From positions 1-40,251 of the forward strand of contig JAICUC010000003.1 of NCBI GenBank assembly GCA_025936075.1: a stretch of 40,251 nucleotides of DNA, written 5' to 3'. Below are positions 1 to 10,319 of this stretch, piece after piece. The notes beneath the pieces are model-generated. The model was not told the origin of the DNA and searched no databases. It was given only the letters and a program-made list of their open reading frames with translations. This DNA is from Nitrospira sp. Its GTDB lineage: Bacteria; Nitrospirota; Nitrospiria; Nitrospirales; Nitrospiraceae. Position 1 is the stretch's first letter. Each line of letters opens with the position of its first letter. The position numbers and the translations under genes were made by a program.

Positions 1-1
1 G

Positions 2-601
2 CTGGGTTTGATGGCGGGCCTGGATCGACCGACCACTGGATCAATTCGGCTGGATGGAACCGACATCACGACCATGGGTGAAAGTCAGATGGCCCGGTTC
101 AGGCGCGAAAAGGTGGGCTATATCTTCCAATCGTTTCACCTCATCCCGACCCTGACGGCAATCGAGAACGTCGCCGTTCCATTGGAACTCAGCGGGTTGA
201 GTCGGGACGGTGATCGGGCTAGGGAATTGCTTGCTGCGGTCGGGCTGTCCGACCGCACGGAGCACTATCCGGTTCAGTTATCCGGGGGAGAACAACAACG
301 AGTCGCGGTGGCCCGGGCTTTTGCCTGTCGTCCACCTATCCTATTGGCGGATGAGCCGACAGGGAACCTCGACAGTTCTACCGGTGCCCACGTCATCGAG
401 TTGCTGCTCTCACTCCATCGCGATTATGGCACCACCCTCGTTCTCGTGACACATGACGCAACGCTGGCCTCGTCGATGCAGCGTGTCCTGTCGCTTCGCG
501 ACGGACGTCTGGAGTCCGATAGCATGCCTGCCTCGCCAAGTGCTGAACAGACTCTCCACGACCCGTTATCCTCCAATTCATTTCCTGTATTCGAACCATG
601 A
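2..601 (+). CDS. ABC transporter ATP-binding protein, LolD/YbbA-like (5' truncated by window edge)
   Basis: Open frame continues to the window edge ([15 protein letters not shown]). ABC signature LSGGEQQR, Walker [14 protein letters not shown] and H-loop VTHD. Overlaps the downstream permease by ATGA. Confidence 0.93.
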   Translation: MGLMAGLDRPTTGSIRLDGTDITTMGESQMARFRREKVGYIFQSFHLIPTLTAIENVAVPLELSGLSRDGDRARELLAAVGLSDRTEHYPVQLSGGEQQRVAVARAFACRPPILLADEPTGNLDSSTGAHVIELLLSLHRDYGTTLVLVTHDATLASSMQRVLSLRDGRLESDSMPASPSAEQTLHDPLSSNSFPVFEP

Positions 602-3252
602 CTTCTTTCATATTCAACATGGCGTTGCGCGAGACACGCGCGGCATGGCGACACTTTCTCTATTTCTTGGTTTGTATTGCGATCGGCGTGGGCGCATTGA
701 CCGGAGTCTCTCTTTTCGGCACGCAGGTAGAACGGGCCGTCACCAAAGAAGCGCGCGGCCTTCTCGGAGGAGATCTTGAAATCCGACTCTCTCGCCTGAT
801 GAGCCCCAAAGGCCAGGAGGTTCTGGACTCGTTGAGCGATCGTGGAGTCGCTCTCACCCACGTCAGCGAGCTCGTCGCGATGGCCTCGAGAGCCGAATCA
901 TCCGGAAGCGGGCAGGCGACTCAAATCATTGAACTCAAAGCCGTCGAGCCTCAGTATCCGCTATATGGCACGCTCCGGCTGGAACCACAGGGCGACTTCG
1001 TGGACCTTCTTAGCCGGCAAACCAGCCGGTGTCCCGACCGGATCTGCTTTGGAGTCGTCGTGCAGGAGTCGCTCCTGATCCGAATGGGACTCAGGGAAGG
1101 GGATCCGCTCAAGATCGGGCAAGGTTTCTTCATCATCACCGGCGTGGTCAGGACGGAACCGGATCGCATGGCGAACGCCTTCAGTCTTGGTCCCCGAGTC
1201 CTGGTGTCCCGGGAAGGGCTTCACTCGGCTGAGCTGATCAAGGTGGGCAGCAGAATTCGTGAGCGATATCTCCTGAAAACTCCACACTCTATGACGCTTG
1301 AACCGCTGCTCTACGAGTTGAGAGAGCGACTTGCGCCGGACTCTGCCCGCGTGTCGAGTTACCGTGACGCACAACCACAATTGAAGCAGTCTTTGGAACA
1401 ACTGACCCGTTATTTGGGCTTGATCGGATTGACGGCGCTGTTTGTAGGAGGCCTGGGGGTTGCTACGTCGATCCATGCGTTTGTGCGGGAAAAATTGAAT
1501 ACGATCGCTGTCTTGAAGACGGTCGGAGCAGAGTCTCCCACGATCATCGGAACCTATGGGTTACAGGCGATGATCCTTGGGCTGGTCGGAAGTCTTGTCG
1601 GCCTCATGATCGGTGTGCTGCTCCACCAAGGATTCCCGAGGATGATTGCAGCCTTGATGACATCGGATCTTCTCGACCAATTGGGTTTTGCAACGAATGG
1701 AATGAATCTTACTCTGGCTCCTCTTGCGAAGGGGTTGGCATTGGGCATGCTGTCCACGCTGCTCTTTGCACTTTGGCCGTTGCTGACCATCCGTGACGTC
1801 AAACCGGCTCGAATCTTCCGCCGTGAGGTTGCTCCACTGAGCCCGGTGGCGCCACGGTGGGCGGCTTGGCGTGAGATTGACAGGGTCAAGATTCTTGTGT
1901 CGGTCGGGATCGGCTTGGGATTGGCGCTCTTGTCAGTGTGGCAGGCGAATTCATGGAAAATCGGCCTACTGTTTATCCTGGCCTTCGCTGTTGCAGTCCT
2001 GCTGTTGGGTGTGTCGGCACGCGGCCTGCTCATGGCACTGAAAAAATCGCCACGTCCTGAGCCTCTCGTCTTTCGTCAAGCGCTGGGCAACATCATACGC
2101 CCGGGTAGCCAGGCGGTGAGCATCACGATTGCGATCGGTATCGCCGCCATGGTTGTCACGACTGTGTCGCTCGTCGAACGTTCGCTCCTCGCACAAGTAG
2201 GTGACAATCGGCCGACCGATGCCCCGACGTTTTTCTTCATCGATATCCAACCTGATCAGGCAGAAGGGATGGCTGCTCTCCTCCGCCGACGCTCCAGTGA
2301 TCCAAGCCCTCGATTGACACCGCTGGTGCGGTCCCGGCTATCAGCCGTCAAGGGTGAGCCCGTGAAGTTCGAAGCCACGTCAGAGGAGGAAGAACAGAAA
2401 GAGAAAGCCGCCCAGAAGGAAGGACGGCGGAAGAAGTGGTACCTGACACGCGAATACGTCCTGACGTTCCTCCAGGACCTTCCCAAAGACAATAAGATTG
2501 TTCAGGGGGAGTGGTGGAAACCGGGACAAGTCTTTACCAAACCGCTGATTTCGATCGAGGAGGATGCGGCGAAGCAACTTGGTCTCACCGTCGGCGACAG
2601 CATCGAGCTCGACATCCAAGGAGTACCCGTCGCTGGGGAGGTCAGCAGCATTCGGCAAGTGGAGTGGGGAAATTTTTCCACGAACTTCTACATGATTTTT
2701 TCGCCGGGCGCCCTCGATGGCGCCCCTCATACCTATGTGGCCACGGCTCGCGTCGCGCCGTCCGAAGAGACGGCGTTACAGCAAGCGGTCGTCGCATCGT
2801 TCCCCAATGTGACGGCCATCAATATGGGCGACGTCCTCGCCAGTTTTGCCGGGGTGCTTGACCGGCTGTCCCTCGCCATCCGTGCCGTGGCGTTGTTCTG
2901 CGTTCTTTCAGGCGGTCTGGTGATGGCAGCGGCCTTGGCGGCGACGCGCTATCGGCGGTTGTACGAATCAGTCATTCTGAAAGCCCTGGGAGCCACTCGC
3001 AGTGTGATCGTGCGTACGTTTGCGACCGAGTATGCGCTGCTGGGGGCATTGGCCGGTCTGCTGGGATGCACATTGGCCAGCGCACTGTCCTGGGCAATCC
3101 TTGAGGCAGTGTTTGACCTTCCTTGGAGCCTCCAACCGGCCGTGCTGGTTACGGGCTTTACAGCCACGATCACACTCACCATGCTGGTCGGGTTTCTCGG
3201 CACGTATCGGATACTCGGTCAGCCGCCGTTGGCGGTGCTTCGCCAGGAATAA
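598..3252 (+). CDS. FtsX-like ABC transporter permease (YbbP-type, 884 aa)
   Basis: Long ORF with N-terminal TM and two FtsX-type four-helix blocks (e.g. LGLIGLTALFVGGLGVATSIHAFVREKLNTIAVLKTVGA; RRLYESVILKALGATRSVI). Translationally coupled to the ATPase. Confidence 0.92.
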   Translation: MTSFIFNMALRETRAAWRHFLYFLVCIAIGVGALTGVSLFGTQVERAVTKEARGLLGGDLEIRLSRLMSPKGQEVLDSLSDRGVALTHVSELVAMASRAESSGSGQATQIIELKAVEPQYPLYGTLRLEPQGDFVDLLSRQTSRCPDRICFGVVVQESLLIRMGLREGDPLKIGQGFFIITGVVRTEPDRMANAFSLGPRVLVSREGLHSAELIKVGSRIRERYLLKTPHSMTLEPLLYELRERLAPDSARVSSYRDAQPQLKQSLEQLTRYLGLIGLTALFVGGLGVATSIHAFVREKLNTIAVLKTVGAESPTIIGTYGLQAMILGLVGSLVGLMIGVLLHQGFPRMIAALMTSDLLDQLGFATNGMNLTLAPLAKGLALGMLSTLLFALWPLLTIRDVKPARIFRREVAPLSPVAPRWAAWREIDRVKILVSVGIGLGLALLSVWQANSWKIGLLFILAFAVAVLLLGVSARGLLMALKKSPRPEPLVFRQALGNIIRPGSQAVSITIAIGIAAMVVTTVSLVERSLLAQVGDNRPTDAPTFFFIDIQPDQAEGMAALLRRRSSDPSPRLTPLVRSRLSAVKGEPVKFEATSEEEEQKEKAAQKEGRRKKWYLTREYVLTFLQDLPKDNKIVQGEWWKPGQVFTKPLISIEEDAAKQLGLTVGDSIELDIQGVPVAGEVSSIRQVEWGNFSTNFYMIFSPGALDGAPHTYVATARVAPSEETALQQAVVASFPNVTAINMGDVLASFAGVLDRLSLAIRAVALFCVLSGGLVMAAALAATRYRRLYESVILKALGATRSVIVRTFATEYALLGALAGLLGCTLASALSWAILEAVFDLPWSLQPAVLVTGFTATITLTMLVGFLGTYRILGQPPLAVLRQE

Positions 3253-3283
3253 CCCGAATCATCGCGGAACCGAATAGTCACCA

Positions 3284-3790
3284 CTACCGCCTGGACGGCA
3301 ACAATTCGGGAAGCCATACATCGATAAGCTGGCGAATGCGCCGCTCATCGCTTCGACGGAGTTGAGTGAAACGCAGACCGATCGCGCCATCGGCTGACGA
3401 CCGCACCACGGCCTCCTCGATGGTAATCGGGAAGGAATCGTTGGAATGCTGAAATTCCAGCTCGAGCCGCGAGCCGATCGCCACCGGAGTCGTGGAACGA
3501 ATCCGGCATCCACGTATCGATAGATTCTCTATCACGCCTTCTTGTCCCGTCTCATCCGGGTACTTGGACCGGCGCGGCCTAAACCAGACCGGAAAGGAGA
3601 CTTCGACACGCTCGAAGCTGCGGCGGGGATTGGGCGTACGGCGCCCAAGAAATGTTCGAAAGCGGTCGGCGCAGAGCTGACACCGAAACGGATAAATCGT
3701 CAGTCCGCTCAGGAACACATCGGAAATGGATTTTCTGTGGGCGAGCCGGATTTTGCTCGCCCCGCACGCCGGACAGCGGAGATCGGACAT
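3284..3790 (-). CDS. PilZ domain protein with N-terminal Cys-pair (zinc-ribbon-like) segment
   Basis: ORF 3284..3844; likely start MSDLRCPACGASK. PilZ-like RRSFERVEVSFPVWFRP...ENLSIRGCRIRS...GSRLELEF. Cys pairs CPAC and CQLC. Confidence 0.8.
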   Translation of the reverse strand: MSDLRCPACGASKIRLAHRKSISDVFLSGLTIYPFRCQLCADRFRTFLGRRTPNPRRSFERVEVSFPVWFRPRRSKYPDETGQEGVIENLSIRGCRIRSTTPVAIGSRLELEFQHSNDSFPITIEEAVVRSSADGAIGLRFTQLRRSDERRIRQLIDVWLPELLPSRR

Positions 3791-4248
3791 CGGATTTTCC
3801 AAATAGGGTGTCTTTGGATTGTAGCGGGACCCAACGCTCTCCACAACAGAGTGAATATGCGTATCGTGCTAATACGTACGTACGGCAATCGTTTTCGCTG
3901 TATCTCTTTTTTCTGATCAAGGATTGAGGGTCATACGTTGCACGATCATGTGGTGGAATCAAAGCAGGACCGGCACCGCTCTCTCGTTTACTCGTCAGAT
4001 CTGTATCCAATTGGTTCGATTCAGTATCTCGCAAGATACACTTATTCCACACAGCTATCCCAGCTACACGAAGTGAATCGATCCATAATTATATAAAAAG
4101 AACTGATAACTGCTTATCCGCACTATTCGCACGAATATTGCTCCCTCCCAATACCGGATGTCATGGAAGATCCATTGTTATTAGGCGCGCCGCTGGATCC
4201 TTTCCATGTTTCCAAGTTCTACATTTGGACAGATCGGTTTACAAAGAC

Positions 4249-4291
4249 GTGCGTCTTAAATCCTTCCTACGTTACGCAAGGATGGACGCAC
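4249..4291 (+). other. Two-tier RNA hairpin in the 5' region of the 4413..4901 gene
   Basis: GTGCGTC (4249-4255) pairs with GACGCAC (4285-4291); ATCCTT (4260-4265) pairs with AAGGAT (4278-4283); loop CCTACGTTACGC. Confidence 0.45.
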
Positions 4292-4412
4292 TTAAGCCCC
4301 CCTCGGGAGAACCGTGGGGAAACTCATCACGATTAACAGGACCATTGCTTGAGGTAGGAATTATACGTTCAAACCTCAAATGAGGAGGATGGCCATAAGG
4401 AAGGAGAAAGCC

Positions 4413-4901
4413 ATGAACTCATATTATTCACATTCAGCATCAAATATCGAGTCCGGTGCTGGTACGCCCCGCCCGGTCCGAAGCCGTGCCTCGCAAGCAC
4501 TCGGCATGGCGGCGGTTGGAATTATTGTATCGCTTGGTATGGCTGGACAAGTCGGCGCAGGCGGCCTTGCTTGCGACGCGAATTTCAAAATTACGAATGA
4601 GAAAAGCAAAGCCGTCAAAGTCCTTTCGTTAATTTATCAGGTAGAGGGGAAAGAACACACGGAAGGACTCAGCAATAGGAAATTGTCTTCTGGAGAAGAC
4701 CATACATGGAAAAATCAATCTCTCGGCAAACTCGCCGAGCATAATGCGATGGAGAAGATTCGGATCGAATATCGGAACGACACAAGCGGCGAGGGGAAAA
4801 TCAGCTCCCCCTGGGGACCTGCTGTGAAGACCATCTGGTTTACGGAAGAAATCGCAGGTGACTGTACCAACAACAGAACCTACGAGTTAAGAATTCCTTA
4901 G
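4413..4901 (+). CDS. Secreted hypothetical protein with N-terminal signal peptide
   Basis: ATG at 4413 preceded by AAGGAG. Signal-like ALGMAAVGIIVSLGMAGQVGAGG, then a ~120-aa soluble domain. Confidence 0.7.
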   Translation: MNSYYSHSASNIESGAGTPRPVRSRASQALGMAAVGIIVSLGMAGQVGAGGLACDANFKITNEKSKAVKVLSLIYQVEGKEHTEGLSNRKLSSGEDHTWKNQSLGKLAEHNAMEKIRIEYRNDTSGEGKISSPWGPAVKTIWFTEEIAGDCTNNRTYELRIP

Positions 4902-4915
4902 ACTCGTTTGAGCAT

Positions 4916-4951
4916 AGCCTGGCGGGAGGCTCTAGAGTATCCCGCCAGGCT
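4916..4951 (+). terminator. Perfect 12-bp inverted repeat just after a stop codon, candidate terminator
   Basis: AGCCTGGCGGGA (4916-4927) / TCCCGCCAGGCT (4940-4951), 12-nt loop. No strong T-tract follows. Confidence 0.6.
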
Positions 4952-5060
4952 CACTGCGGTCATTTCATTGTGCTGTTCCCAAGCCCCGCCCCTCTGAGAG
5001 AAAGCCGGCAGCTCAACCGGTAAAATGCGGCCACATCTTGCATGGGGAATTGTTTCTCGC

Positions 5061-7796
5061 CTACAGCGCGTTGGCGAACGCGGTTCCAAGCGTGCGTCCT
5101 TCCCGTTCACGAAATGCGACGGCAACACGAAGTTGTTCCAGATATTGGTCCAAAGTTTTCCCACCCAGATCGATCTTGCGAGTGGCAAAGAACGAGCGCA
5201 CGTCCTGTTCGAGTTCAGAAGTGGCGAGACCGACGATGCCTCCGCACATCCGCCTCAAGCCTTGTTTCGGGAACAGCCGATCCATCTGATCCCAATTCGC
5301 TTTGACAAAATCCCAAGCGAGTTCTCTGCCATACACATTCGTCAGCAATGCTCCGACGATGAAGGGAGCATCCTGAGTGCGGATCTCGCCGTTGATCGTG
5401 CGGGCCAATGTGCTCGCCAGGAGTTCCTTGTGCCGAAATGAGACCAACGAAAACAGGTACCGCCGTTCCTCCTGAGGGGTGGACGCGGTTCGGTAGAGCT
5501 CTAGGAATTCAGCGTACCGTGCCTCGTCTCCTGTATGGGCCAGAATGGCTACGAGAGCGGGCACGACATTCGAGTCGGCGGTAGCCGGATCTTTGCGGAA
5601 TCGCCGATACCGTTCCGTCGCCTCCTGTTGCGTGGCAACATCATTGCCAAGTTTTCCGAGTGCGCCGAGCAAGTCGCCTCGCAATTGTCGAATGAGATCC
5701 GATTCTCCGGACCTTGCATCCCATCCCAATTCGTCTATTGCCGGCTTTACGCCGGCCCTCACAAAAGTTTCCAAAGCTTCCCGATCTTCCGAGGAGATGA
5801 TCCTCTTCAAGAATGAGAACGAGTCCAGCAACACCGCCCAAACGTTCTTGTCCCGCTCATTTTTGAAATGGACGGTGAGTCGGAGGTATTCCGGCAGCGG
5901 CATGAGCCCGGCCACTGTGGTGGCCCACGTATCACTGATAAGGGCGAACCGTTCGATGGCCTCTAGACGATCAAGACCCTGATCGAGGAGCTGCTCTAGG
6001 AGCGAATTCCGGTAGCGGACGCGATAAAACCCATGTCCTCCTTCATTGACAAAGACGGAGGTGACACCAGCCGGTAGCCCGATAGTCATCTCCCGCTCTG
6101 TCAACAGGAGCCGACGGTGCTCCGTACGATTCCCGATGACCAGCCGAATCTGGACGGGAATCTGCCAGAGCTGCTCGGAGGCCGACGCTTGCGAGATATA
6201 GGTGAAACGTTGTTGTGAGAGCCGCAATTCTCGATGCCGTATTTCTGCCGTGACCAAAGGGAAGCCGGGTTGAAAGATCCAGCCGTTCATCAGCTCAGGC
6301 ACCGGTTGGCTGGCAACCGTGCCAAGAGCCGCCCACAGATCGTTCGTATCGGCATTGGCAAAGGCATGGGCGCGGAGGTACTGTCGCACACCGTCTCGGA
6401 AGACCGTGGGGCCTATATGTTGCTCCAACATCCGAAGGATCGACGCTCCTTTTTCATAGGTCAAAATGTCGAACATGGCATCGGCGTCCTTCGGAGCGTG
6501 AACAGGATATTCGATCGGCCGGGTGCTCACCAGTCCATCGACCGAGAACGCGGCCGCTCGCGCGACGCTGAAACTCTCCCAACGTTTCCATTCCGGTTTC
6601 CAGGCATCAACGGCCAGCATCTCCATGAAGGTCGCGAACGCCTCGTTCAGCCAGAGCCCGTTCCACCAGGACATGGTGACTAAGTCGCCGAACCACATGT
6701 GGGCGTTCTCATGGGCCACCACGTCGGCCACGCGCTCGAGCTCAGCATGGGTTCCGATCCGTCGATCCACGAGTAACGCCGTCTCACGGAACGTGATGGC
6801 GCCGAGGTTTTCCATTGCTCCAGACGCAAAGTCCGGGATGGCCACAAGGTCCAGTTTGTCTCCAGGATATGGAATGCCGTAGTAGTCCTCAAAAAACTTC
6901 AGCGACGCCACGGCAATATCTTGTCCGAACGGTGTGAGCGGTTGTTTCCCCGGGACCGTCCACAGCCGAAGGGATGTCTTGCCGACCCATACCGGCTCCG
7001 TTCCCTCCATACGACCCACCACGAAAGCCACGAGATAAGTCGACATCTTGATGGTGTCTGCAAACCGTACCAGTTTCTTGTTGCCTTCAAGAGACTCCGA
7101 TATGGCGGATGTGTTTGAGATGGCCGTGAGATCAGGATCGATCACGAGTGTAGTCGCGAAGACCGCCTTAAAATCCGGTTCGTCCCAACAGGGAAAGGCC
7201 CGGCGCGCATCGGTGGCTTCGAATTGCGTGGCCGCCAACGTCTGCGGTGTTCCTGAAGCATCCTTATATGTACTGCGATAGAAGCCGCGGAGCTGATCGT
7301 TCAGTTTGCCATGAAAGGAGAGATGCAGTCGCCATTCGCCAGGCTGGATCGGCTCATGGAAGGAAAGCCCGACCCGCTGTGTCTTTTGCTCCAATTCGAT
7401 AAGCGCCTTGAATTGCCGCTGATTCGCGTCCTCAGCCATCGCCGACTGAAGCACGAGATCGATTGCGTTCAACAGAATGGTCCGCGTGGTCTGTTTGACT
7501 GTGATCGTGATCGTCACATGGCCTGCGAACGTCGCGGCCGCGAGATCAGGTTCAAGCCGTAGGTCATAGCGTGTTGGGATCACGTGTCTCGGAAGCCGAT
7601 ACCGATCGTGGCTGCTTGGAACATCCTCAGGACTCATATCTTCACCTTGTGGCCTCGTGGTCGTGGTGGCCTCTGCGGATTTGGATGATGGTACGAGTGT
7701 ATACGCTATCGGGCCGATCAGAAGGAAGCAAGCCCGTCGGCCGAAATTCAATAGAGTTTCTCGTCTGCTGAACGAGCACTCATTTCCTTGGGACAT
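5061..7796 (-). CDS. M1 family aminopeptidase, probably exported
   Basis: GAMENLGAITFRE exopeptidase motif and zinc site HENAHMWFGDLVTMSWWNGLWLNEAFA. N-terminus has SRRETLLNFGRRACFLLIGPIAYTLV. Confidence 0.95.
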   Translation of the reverse strand: MSQGNECSFSRRETLLNFGRRACFLLIGPIAYTLVPSSKSAEATTTTRPQGEDMSPEDVPSSHDRYRLPRHVIPTRYDLRLEPDLAAATFAGHVTITITVKQTTRTILLNAIDLVLQSAMAEDANQRQFKALIELEQKTQRVGLSFHEPIQPGEWRLHLSFHGKLNDQLRGFYRSTYKDASGTPQTLAATQFEATDARRAFPCWDEPDFKAVFATTLVIDPDLTAISNTSAISESLEGNKKLVRFADTIKMSTYLVAFVVGRMEGTEPVWVGKTSLRLWTVPGKQPLTPFGQDIAVASLKFFEDYYGIPYPGDKLDLVAIPDFASGAMENLGAITFRETALLVDRRIGTHAELERVADVVAHENAHMWFGDLVTMSWWNGLWLNEAFATFMEMLAVDAWKPEWKRWESFSVARAAAFSVDGLVSTRPIEYPVHAPKDADAMFDILTYEKGASILRMLEQHIGPTVFRDGVRQYLRAHAFANADTNDLWAALGTVASQPVPELMNGWIFQPGFPLVTAEIRHRELRLSQQRFTYISQASASEQLWQIPVQIRLVIGNRTEHRRLLLTEREMTIGLPAGVTSVFVNEGGHGFYRVRYRNSLLEQLLDQGLDRLEAIERFALISDTWATTVAGLMPLPEYLRLTVHFKNERDKNVWAVLLDSFSFLKRIISSEDREALETFVRAGVKPAIDELGWDARSGESDLIRQLRGDLLGALGKLGNDVATQQEATERYRRFRKDPATADSNVVPALVAILAHTGDEARYAEFLELYRTASTPQEERRYLFSLVSFRHKELLASTLARTINGEIRTQDAPFIVGALLTNVYGRELAWDFVKANWDQMDRLFPKQGLRRMCGGIVGLATSELEQDVRSFFATRKIDLGGKTLDQYLEQLRVAVAFREREGRTLGTAFANAL

Positions 7797-8478
7797 GAAG
7801 GGTGCGAACGCCTTGGGGCGTACCGATGATCAAGACATGAGTCCGGCCGACAAAGAGACCGGTCTCCACCACACCGGGGATGAGATTCAGCGCTGTTTCC
7901 AATTCACCCGGCCGCTCGATGCGTTCGATGTGGATATCAACGATGAAATGACAATTCTCAGTCTTAAGCGGAACTCCGTTGCGCTCTCGTAACACGACGC
8001 GGCTGTCGGTGAGCGCTTCAATTTTGCGCGCAGTGCTGCCCCACCCAAAAGGAATGACTTCAACAGGCAGCGGGAAAGATCCTCCGAGCACCGATACTTG
8101 TTTGGTGTGATCGACCATCACGATGAATTGTTTGGCCGACGCCGCCACGATCTTTTCTTTCAAAAGCGCTCCGCCCCCGCCCTTGATCAAATTGAAGTCG
8201 GGATCGACCTGATCGGCTCCATCGATAGCCACGTCGATTTCCCACCGGTTCTCTGAATCGATAAGCGGAATGCCTGCTTGCGTCGCGAGCGCAGCCGTTT
8301 CCGTCGATGTCGGCACGCCACGCAGTTTCAAGCCTGACCGGACCTTGTCACCCAAGGCAACTATCATGTGTTTCGCAGTCGTTCCAGTCCCTAACCCGAC
8401 GACCATGCCGTCGCGGATGAATTCCACCGCCCTGAAGGCGGCGGCTTTTTTAAGACTGTCCAGACTTTCTGAGCTCAT
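7780..8478 (-). CDS. rpiA: Ribose-5-phosphate isomerase A
   Basis: VGLGTGTTAKHMI, DGADQVDPDFNLIKGGGGALLKEKIVA and GGSFPLPVEVIPFG are RpiA hallmarks. Confidence 0.96.
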   Translation of the reverse strand: MSSESLDSLKKAAAFRAVEFIRDGMVVGLGTGTTAKHMIVALGDKVRSGLKLRGVPTSTETAALATQAGIPLIDSENRWEIDVAIDGADQVDPDFNLIKGGGGALLKEKIVAASAKQFIVMVDHTKQVSVLGGSFPLPVEVIPFGWGSTARKIEALTDSRVVLRERNGVPLKTENCHFIVDIHIERIERPGELETALNLIPGVVETGLFVGRTHVLIIGTPQGVRTLHVPRK

Positions 8479-9545
8479 GGAATGGGAGCGAGCGAGAGAG
8501 CCCCTGCGACGGATGCGGCACCGAGCAGAGCGGTCTGTTGATTCATGATGACTTTCACCGGCACGGCGCTCAGCAGTTTCTTATACCGGCCCTTGTTCAA
8601 AAACGCCTTCATGAACGTCCCGTCTTGGAGCTTCATGATGAGCTTGGGCGCAATACCGCCACCGACATACACACCATTGAGGGAGAGCGCCTTCAAGGCG
8701 AGATTACCGGCTTCTGCGCCGTAAATCGACGCGAAGAGATCCAGCGTTTGCTTGGCAATCTCGGCTTGTCCTTGCAATCCTGCTTGAGCGATTTCAGCAG
8801 CCGGATTACCGGCTCTGATCTTTTCCGCAAGCCACGTCGGCTCGTTTTTCTTGGTGTCACGGAGGAATTCATATATCGCGTGTAAACCAGGTCCTGAGAG
8901 GATCCGTTCATAGCTCACATGGAGATACTGGGTCCGGAGGTACCGGAGCAGTTCGATTTCTTGATCATTGTTGGGTGCAAAATCCGTATGACCCCCCTCA
9001 GACGGCATGGGACGGTATGTCTTGCCGTCCCAGAATAAGATGCCTTCACCCAATCCGGTGCCGGCGGCAATGAGCGCCAATGCTTGCCGTTTGTTCGGCG
9101 GATTACCCGCATTCAGTACTTCCAGCTCGTCAGGCCGCAGCCACTGAAGGCCATAGGCGGTTGCTTCCAGATCATTAAGCAATTGCACGCGCGGAATATT
9201 GAATTGTTTGCCGATGGTCCGGCCGTCGATAATCCAGGGGAGATTCGTCGTCTGACAACGATTGTCGATAACGGGTCCTGCAATTCCAAAGCCGGCCGCC
9301 GTCAGTTTTTCCGGCTCAGCAGGGAATGTGGTGCATTTTTCGTTTTGGTCGGTTTCGTCGGTGTCTGGCGAAGCGACGGGAGATGGGCCTTTCGGTGGTG
9401 TAAGAAACTCGACGAGGATGTCTTCGAGCGATTTGTAATCACCACTTGGAAAACTCTCCAGACGCAATGGTTCCACACGTTCGGTTGTCCACTCATAGAG
9501 CGCCAGATTCGTCTTTGTCCCACCGATGTCTCCCGCGAGAATCAT
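8475..9545 (-). CDS. glk: Glucokinase
   Basis: Start at MILAGDIGGTKTNLALYEW (ORF extends to 9608). LLNDLEATAYGL, AAGTGLGEG and PSEGGHTDFAP motifs. Confidence 0.94.
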   Translation of the reverse strand: MILAGDIGGTKTNLALYEWTTERVEPLRLESFPSGDYKSLEDILVEFLTPPKGPSPVASPDTDETDQNEKCTTFPAEPEKLTAAGFGIAGPVIDNRCQTTNLPWIIDGRTIGKQFNIPRVQLLNDLEATAYGLQWLRPDELEVLNAGNPPNKRQALALIAAGTGLGEGILFWDGKTYRPMPSEGGHTDFAPNNDQEIELLRYLRTQYLHVSYERILSGPGLHAIYEFLRDTKKNEPTWLAEKIRAGNPAAEIAQAGLQGQAEIAKQTLDLFASIYGAEAGNLALKALSLNGVYVGGGIAPKLIMKLQDGTFMKAFLNKGRYKKLLSAVPVKVIMNQQTALLGAASVAGALSLAPIP

Positions 9546-10318
9546 GTACCCTCTCTGTGTGTGTACTTCTTCGTCAGTCGTTGTGCAGCGGCTTGATCGA
9601 GCATCCACACGAGGCGACCCGATACCGGTGATATCCTCGCCGCCGGCAATGAATGATCCGCCTCGGATTCGGGCTCGATGACTCGGCGGACTATCTCTGC
9701 TTTACCTGGACCGGTCACCAGGAACAGTACCACAACTGCGTGATTCAGCATACCGAGGGTCAATGTCAGGCGAGACCTGATGCCTGTGGGAGCGTGACCG
9801 ACCGTGACAATCTTGTTTTGTTCCTGCAAGGCTGCTGTTCCAGGAAAGAGCGATGCGGTATGTCCATCGTCTCCGAGGCCGAGAAGGACGAGGTCTATGA
9901 GCGGTACTTTTGGTGAAGGACTTTTGGTCAGCCTTCGAATGGCCTCCTCATACTCCTGAGCGGCGGCCGTTGAATCTTCATGCTCGCCTTTCATTCGGCA
10001 AATATGATCCGGCTGGATGTTGAGCGGTTGAAACAGCGAGGTATAAGCCATGTTGAAATTGCTATCCGGATGGTCCGGCGGGGTGCAGCGTTCGTCACCG
10101 AACAAAAAGAAGATACGGGACCAATTGAGCCGCGCCTTCCATTCGGCCGTAGCCAGGACCTGATAAAGCTTCTTCGGTGTGGATCCTCCTGAGAGAGCGA
10201 TGACGAAGCGGCCCTGAGATGTGATAGCGTGTTCGCTCACAGAATGGATGAAGGCTGCGGCGTCCTGCGCCCACTCATGAAGGTTGCCTGCAATGCGGAT
10301 TTTCGGGATGACAGGCAT
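9542..10318 (-). CDS. pgl: 6-phosphogluconolactonase
   Basis: ALSGGSTPKKLYQ, FLFGDERCTPPDHPDSNFNMA and GLGDDGHTASLFPG. 4-bp overlap with glk. Confidence 0.95.
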   Translation of the reverse strand: MPVIPKIRIAGNLHEWAQDAAAFIHSVSEHAITSQGRFVIALSGGSTPKKLYQVLATAEWKARLNWSRIFFLFGDERCTPPDHPDSNFNMAYTSLFQPLNIQPDHICRMKGEHEDSTAAAQEYEEAIRRLTKSPSPKVPLIDLVLLGLGDDGHTASLFPGTAALQEQNKIVTVGHAPTGIRSRLTLTLGMLNHAVVVLFLVTGPGKAEIVRRVIEPESEADHSLPAARISPVSGRLVWMLDQAAAQRLTKKYTHREGT

Positions 10319-10319
10319 C

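Noticed and set aside
4114-4122. DnaA-box-like TTATCCGCA in an AT-rich stretch
   Set aside because: Single site with one mismatch to TTATCCACA; expected by chance.
5535-9631. Many plus-strand ORFs inside the M1/rpiA/glk genes
   Set aside because: Antisense shadows of strongly supported minus-strand genes.
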